27,500 nucleotides of DNA, taken from assembly GCF_001619985.1 (NCBI RefSeq), contig NW_017264194.1:3098187-3125686 (forward strand), in the 5' to 3' direction. A program made the translations under genes and the position numbers. This document shows positions 21,929 to 27,500 of the stretch, in pieces (the first letter of the stretch is position 1; every line of letters starts with the position of its first letter). This stretch comes from Xylona heveae TC161. Its lineage: Eukaryota > Ascomycota > Xylonomycetes > Xylonales > Xylonaceae. The notes under the pieces are model-generated. The model had not been told where the DNA came from. It saw only the letters and a program-made list of their open reading frames with translations, and made no database searches.

Positions 21929-22531
21929 TGGTGGGATGGGGGAAATTGCCTGATGTTCTAGTGTGCAGGACTAGTAGGGTCAGTCCTTTTCCTTTGTCAC
22001 TGCTCTTTGTCTTAACTCTTCTCATGTTCTCTTTCTAATGTTCTAGCCCATGTTACTAGAGAAATCAGTGAATCTATGCCTGTGTGACAGTAATCTAACT
22101 GATGGGCTTTCATCCTCTAGCCTGCTGTCATATGTAGTGCCTTGTCTGCTTCTTGATTGTGCCAGCCCTCTTTGATGAACTGTAGATTACCAATGGTATT
22201 TAAGGATTAGTCATTCCCCACCAGAGTAAGTTCTTCCTTGCCCATGTTATCATTTGTGCCTCTTCTTGGCTGCCATTGTATCCTGAGCTCCCCTGCCTTG
22301 GTAGAAGACATCCTACTGTTACTGCTGTGCTCTCTCTCCCACCTACTTATTGTTGGCACTGTGTGCCTGTGACCCCTGAACTGATTGCTTTTCTCTCCCT
22401 CTGCTGCCTGCCTCATTACATGGCTTGTATCTGGTTTAGGCTCTGACCATCCATCACAGCTGCCCCTTCACTACCACCTCCTGTCTCATGACAACCCTTC
22501 TCTAGTGTGTCTTGAGGATTGCCAGTTTGCT
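21929..22531. other. Gene-free stretch after the UPF1-like helicase
   Basis: Pyrimidine-rich DNA without a supported frame. It may hold the 3' end of the helicase transcript. No repeat was recognised before the 140-bp array begins. Confidence 0.5.
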
Positions 22532-22900
22532 GCCAGGCCATCACACTGCAATTGTACATCCCTTGTACACCCATTGCCTGCCCATTGCAGAACTGTCATG
22601 TAGCCATTGGCACCAGGAACATTGTGTTTGATGGAAACAGCCTACCATACCTCACAAGCTGCAGGTGCATTGCCAGGCCATTACACCATGATTGCACATC
22701 CCTTACACACCCATTGCCTACCCATTGCAGAACTGTCATGCAGCCATTGACACCAGGAACATTGTGTTCAATGGAAATAGCTTACCACACCTCACAAGCT
22801 GCAGGTGCATTGCCAGGCCATCACACCATGATTGTACATCCCTTATACACCCATTGCCTGCCCATTGCAGAACCATCATGCAGCCCATTGTGTTTGACAG
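22532..22900 (+). repeat. 140-bp tandem repeat, two full units and a partial third
   Basis: Units begin GCCAGGCCAT(C/T)ACAC at 22532, 22672 and 22812, exactly 140 bp apart; identity between units is above 90% by eye. The third lacks about 15 bp and ends near 22900. Each unit contains CCATTGCCTGC and CCATTGCAGAA, complements of the 11-bp repeat. The period is not a multiple of three, so the open frames across it are not a repeat protein. Confidence 0.93.
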
Positions 22901-23328
22901 GTACACACCCCCCCCATGTTACACTCTCTCCTTTCAGGCAGGGGGATCATCTCTTGGCCAGGTCTTACATCTCTCCTTACTCACCACTACAGCATTCTGT
23001 CCTCTACTGCACATCCTTTTGTTAGAGTTTCCTTCCTATCAAACCAACCCAGTCCAGTGAATTTCTCCAGGACTACACAACCAGCCATTCCTCTGCCAAC
23101 ACCACTGTTGCTTAGGTGTATTGATTTCCTGCTTAGATGTGTCCAGCCCTCCTCCATTACCCATCTATCTACCTACCATCACCCTTCTATTACACCCCAT
23201 GCTCTATACAATATTAACCACCATCTTCAAGCCTCATTGTTTATTCCATGGCACAATCTGCCTTAGACAATTCCATCTAAATACCATGTTCTCATTTGGA
23301 CCTTCATGGCCAGCCCTGTCCAATCACC
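22901..23328. other. Upstream region of the SNF2-like gene
   Basis: Pyrimidine-rich, CT-dominated DNA without a supported gene, fitting a fungal promoter and 5' leader. No specific element can be named. Confidence 0.45.
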
Positions 23329-26300
23329 ATGGCAGAAGACAAGAAGAGGGGCAAGCAGAGCAAGAAGAAGAAGGAGGAGAAGAAGAAGAAGAAGGAGGAG
23401 GAGAAGAAGAAGAAGGAGGAGGAGGAGAAGAAGAAGAAGAAGGAGGACCAATAGAAGCTTCAACCAGGATATGTCTTGATCACAAAAATCAAGGAGGCAC
23501 TAGAAATTAATCAGGAGGAATATAACAACATACAGGAGATAATCACCTAAATCTATACTAAAGAGGAACTCAATAAGCTCCAATATAACACCAAAGCATC
23601 TCAGATAAAGGTTGAGGAGGTGATGAGAAAGCAATTAGGGGAACTGCCCACTTCCCTGCATGTGGCACTAGAATTGTGGATTGCCATTGTCAGTTGCAAC
23701 ATCTTTAAAAACTACACTTGGAAATTGGAGAAACAGAAGCCATTGGCAGAATTGAGCACAACAGGTGACAACAAGAAAGGTGTCTCAGACAAGGAGACAG
23801 AGGACAATGAGGATGACAAAGAGGATGATGAAGAGGATGACAAGGAGGAGGATGAGGACTAGGACAAGGGCAAGGGCAAGCTACAAGCAAAACAAGAGGA
23901 AAGCCATTCCTCTAGACAGCAGTCCAACACACTGTTCAAGGTGCTCATTAGTTTACAGATCCTCACCACACATCAAGATATGCATGTCTCCAGAGTGGCC
24001 TTACAGGAACTCCTTGCATCCACTCCTGCCAACAAAATCACCAATCTTAACCTGTTCTAAATTTTAGATGACACTGCCTTTCAAAGATGGGTCAACTACC
24101 TAATCAAGGATCTTAACTACAATCCAGCCCTCAATTCAATCATGTACCAGGATACATACAGTGAACAGATCATCCATAACCCATGTCATTTTCATGTATC
24201 TGCTCTCCACCTCTTGACACAATTTAAAATCACCTATATGCTTGTCCCTTTGGCAATTCATCAAGAGCCAACCCCTGCAGAAGGCAGTGTTCAGGAGAAA
24301 ATCAATACACTAGCCCAAAGGACACACAGCCTGAGTGTAATAGCACCACCTTCTCCTCTTGTTCAAATGCCTTGTCATCAAGAAACAGCAGGCAACAAAC
24401 ACATACATGATTCAGACTCATCCCCTGGTGACCATGACTTGATCTCCCCCAGCACTCAGCACAAGCCAAAGAAACCAAAGCTGTCATCTTGTGCAAAGGA
24501 CTATGACAACAAACAGAAGCCCAACAATGATCCACCAGATGATGACTGCCTAGGCAGTTCAAGCAAGGCTGTGCCATACAAACCAGATGACAATGTCAAC
24601 AATGGGAAGGGAAAGCAACCCAAAGAGCAGCACCAACCAGATGAGAAAGAGCCTGAGCTCAATAGGGATGTTGAGATGAAGGATGATGAGGACCTTGATA
24701 CAAAAGAAAATAAGGATGTCAATATGAAGGACTCCAATGACCCTCCCAAGAGACTCAATTCTCCATCACCCATCTTGCTGAATGACAGTGATGATGACTC
24801 TACCTCCAACCCTAAACTGGGTGGTTACCTGCCAAGCATTATTCCTATTGCAGACTCTGGTGCTGAACTAGACACTAATCAGCTTGGACTGTTGGCAGTG
24901 GACCTGAATATGGACTGTAATCAATTCTTGGGTGAGCTCTGGGCATGGTGCTAGTAGTTCTTTAAGCTTGGCATTGGAGATAGGCCAATGGGAAACAAGA
25001 ACACCAATCAATTCACACTGGCAGGCCTGCAAGGTCAGCTGATGCCTCACTAGCTGTACTTTCTCTATTTTGCACTGTGCAATGAGGCCACTCTGATTGG
25101 TGGTGGCTTCCTGGCTGATGAGATGGGTCTTGGCAAGATGATCCAACTCATTGCACTAATGGTGATGGGTGCTTGGCTAGCACATGCCCAACACAAGGTT
25201 TCAGAGGCACAAAATTCTCTCAACAAGGCTTAGCACAACAACTACCTGCCCCTAGATGTAGAAGAGGGCACCACATGCCCAACTGACCCCTACCTGTTCC
25301 TCTGTCCCTGCATCCCTGGCAGTGAAGCCCAGACCTTCTCTGTCAAACATAGCCCAAATCTGCTGTTTACACCTTCCAATCTGATCAGAAACTGGGTTAA
25401 CAAGTGGTACAAATGGGTGACACCTGGCACACCCTTGAACATGGTCCTGTACCTCAGCCACAGCTTTGATTATTCAGCATCTCCTGCCTCCAGTGAGCCT
25501 TTTCTGCTAAAGCTTCACCATGACCATTGATCTGATTTATGGCCAATCCCCCAGACTGATGAAGAAAGAACAAAACCTGAGCTCTGCAATGGTGGACACA
25601 CATACTTGCAGAACAGACTGGTTATGCTGACAACACTACAATCATACAGCCCCTGGGTGAAGCAAATCCTTCAACACATGTACAAGCAGCAAGTGACAAA
25701 ACTTGGCAAGCCAACAAACAGTTCCCACAGAAAAAAGGTGGATGTATTTGCACTGATGGTTTGATGGGGACAAGTGATCAAGGATGAATTTCACAAGGAG
25801 AAGAGAGATGGCTCAAAGACTCACCAGGCCCTCTGAGCCCTCCTTGGGAAACCACACTTCTGGTTTGCAAGTGGTACCTCATTTGACATCAGCCCAACAG
25901 ACATGGCTGTGTACATCACCCTGCTGGAAGAGAACCACTGGAAGGAGGATACCTAATTAAGACACTGTCAGTGGACCAACATGGACCAAATCAGGGGCCA
26001 ATTAAAGTCCAAGACAACAACTGAAGAGCAGCAAGTTCAGCTGAGTCATGAATTCAGGTCCATCCTTAGGACCCTGATGATTCACCATACAACAAGGTCT
26101 AGCTGGTTCAAGGCAGCACTTGTGCAGGTCACTCCCAATGAGTACCAGGAGCTTGTCATCACCCTGTTTGCAGATGATGCCACCTTGATCACCCAGGTGT
26201 AGCAGTGGATCACTAGGAAGTTCCTTGATGATCACCAGCAACATGTCTAGAACTGGGAGGACACTGGCAAGAAAGGCAAGCAACCTGTGCTGCAAACCAA

Positions 26301-27237
26301 CACATTTTTTAAGTATGCTCACAGGCTACAGCTGTTGTCCACCTTTCCTATACTCAAGAGGGTACAAGACAAAATGTAGACCAAATACAATCAGGGACAA
26401 ATGGATTTGATGGTCAATGGCATTCATCCCTGGTGTAACATGAGCAGAGAACAAAGCAGCCCATGGTTTCAGGCTCTGGGGACCCTCACCAAAGGAAGCC
26501 CAAAAATAACATCACTGCATTAGAAAGTAATGGCCTAACAGGGCCAAGGAGAGAAGCTGGTTGTGCTCTCATTCAGTCCTCTGGTGGCATTCATTGTGTA
26601 CCTAGTACATCTTTCCTTTGTTGCATGCTCTTCCCCTGTCCCTCCCTCCTGACCATTCTTCTTCTAGTGGATAAAGTATACACTTAAGAGGCCCATGATC
26701 CACATATATAGCCAGATGCCTGATCTGTCCTCCCATGTCAAGAACTTCCAGACAGAGCCTACCTTTGAAGTCCTTGTGGGTACAACCAGCATTCTCTGAG
26801 AAGGGCACACATTGATGTTGGCCTTTTGCCTGGTGCTGATAGAACCAGATTTCACTGGCAGCAACAAGCTGCAAGCATTTGCCCACATCAATTGCCTGGG
26901 CCAGACCATGTCACAAATGTATATGTACCAACTCTCCACTGTGCAGAGCCAACTGGAGCAGGCAATTGTGGAGTGGCATGATAGCCACAGGCTCATCCAG
27001 ATGCTGGCTTATGGTGAGAGTGGCCTAGCTGACAGTCAACTGTTCAACAAACTTAGGGTGGACAAGACCAAGGAGGAGGTAGTGCCAGAGGACAGTGCCA
27101 GGAGCCAAATAACTTCCCCTGAAACCAGTTGTGCCAATCCTCCAGGGCTGGGATGGAACTCAATCAATTCAGACCAAAATACTACTAGTATGTTTCCATG
27201 GACTGATGCATTTTATTATGAGTGGGATATGAGTTGA
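23329..27237 (+). pseudogene. SNF2-like superfamily 2 helicase, decayed
   Basis: Start: ATG 23329 in good context (ATCACCATGG); one frame is kept to the stop after 27237, about 1300 codons. The N-terminus is a Lys/Glu run (residues about 5-40), followed by an acidic stretch (about 157-178) and a charged, probably disordered region (about 315-500). The SNF2 ATPase begins at about residue 592 with GGGFLADEMGLGKMIQLIAL (family GLGKT). PSNLIRNWVNKW follows at about 683, then the DEAH-box position as KDEFH (about 818) and FASGTSFD for the SGTP motif (about 846). The C-terminal helicase domain shows LVGTTSIL (about 1148) and QAFAHINCLGQ (about 1181) for the usual QAxxRxxRxGQ. SNF2 proteins move or remodel nucleosomes or DNA complexes using ATP. 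The motif I Thr and both motif VI Arg are changed, and some 20 stops occur, so it is dead. A spliceosomal-type intron may lie around 26595-26669. Confidence 0.9.
23342..23451 (+). repeat. GAA/GAG purine repeat coding for Lys/Glu
   Basis: About 110 nt of almost pure purine on the + strand, made of AAG and GAG triplets, giving a KKKKEEE-type N-terminus of the SNF2-like gene. The long Leu-rich frame on the opposite strand is its shadow. Confidence 0.9.
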
Positions 27238-27320
27238 AAGATAGAGTTTTTTTACTTTTTTTATTATATGTTGTTTAATAATCTAGCTATTGATAAACTA
27301 TCTCTTTTAAATGGAATGAA

Positions 27321-27485
27321 CCTGTAATAAATATGCAATAGATAGACAATTCCTGTATAGAGTAACAATTAAACTATAAATTTCTCTAAGTTCAACCTAT
27401 AACAGACCTATAACAGACCTGCAATGGACATGCAATGGATGTGCAATGGATGTGCAATGGATGTGCAGTAGACATGCAATGGATG
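27321..27485 (+). repeat. 11-bp minisatellite array, decaying into AT-rich DNA
   Basis: Six clear units at 27420-27485: TGCAATGGACA, three TGCAATGGATG, TGCAGTAGACA, TGCAATGGATG. The same 11-nt phase continues leftwards as CCTATAACAGA twice (27396-27417), and less clearly to about 27321 as AT-rich variants such as CCTGTAATAAA and TATGCAATAGA. The unit's last two bases are always TG or CA. Confidence 0.88.
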
Positions 27486-27500
27486 GTACTGTTACTCTCT

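Noticed and set aside
22519-23025. 168-residue open frame with an internal repeat across the 140-bp array
   Set aside because: The 140-bp period is not a multiple of three, so successive units are read in different frames. The sequence is non-coding tandem repeat.
23263-23463. Minus-strand poly-Leu frame that might suggest a membrane protein
   Set aside because: It is the complement of the GAA/GAG repeat that codes Lys/Glu in the SNF2-like gene.
1-27500. Classic ascomycete RIP (CpA to TpA) as the main mutational process
   Set aside because: CpA and TpG remain abundant throughout the gene-like parts, while CpG is gone. Only the AT-rich islands could fit a CpA-directed process.
1-27500. Retroelement, tRNA, rRNA or CRISPR content
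   Set aside because: No reverse transcriptase, integrase or capsid-type blocks in a consistent frame, no terminal repeats, no cloverleaf or rRNA-like segments and no spacer-repeat array were found by eye.

Overview
The window looks like a fungal, most likely basidiomycete, chromosome segment of dead genes and repeats. Evidence: small GT-AG introns of about 46-57 nt (one of 137 nt), CTAAC-type branch sites, UPF1-like and SNF2-like helicase relics, and near-total loss of CpG. By eye I found only three CpG (1423, 1580, 1582) in 27.5 kb, while CpA and TpG are abundant. That is the footprint of CpG-directed hypermutation or methyl-cytosine decay, not of ascomycete CpA-type RIP. Every long gene is on the + strand and every one is interrupted by stops, yet reading frames are largely kept, so decay was by point substitution. 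The fungal assignment is an inference; I could not search a database.

Left domain (1-10440). A partial C-terminal gene end (1-231) is followed by three tandem, strongly diverged copies of one gene family I do not recognise: A about 1500-3960, B 4262-6633, C 7220-9749. They share six or more colinear protein blocks and two homologous intron sites. An 18-bp perfect palindrome, consensus ATCAAACCATGGTTTGAT, occurs 14 times here. It lies in both family introns of copies A and B and the first of copy C, twice near 227-324, and seven times in a cluster at 9909-10439. The rest of each intron has diverged beyond recognition. This is the most unusual signal in the window.

Middle (10440-12480). An AT-rich island (about 10440-10980) is followed by GC-richer, gene-free DNA with a 208-bp duplication. 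Here begins a second short repeat, an 11-bp unit near TGCAATGGAYR. It then recurs between and inside the genes to the right end, while the palindrome is absent.

Right domain (12480-27500). Three large decayed genes follow: an unrecognised Trp/Cys/His-rich gene (12481-16128), a UPF1-like SF1 helicase (18609-21928) with one 137-nt intron carrying the 11-bp repeat, and a SNF2-like SF2 helicase (23329-27237). Intergenic stretches hold 11-bp repeat arrays, a 140-bp tandem repeat (22532-22900), a duplicated 158-bp leader directly before the UPF1-like start, and an AT-rich island (about 16680-17140). No rRNA, tRNA, CRISPR or intact protein gene was recognised. I see no evidence that the genes form one working pathway.
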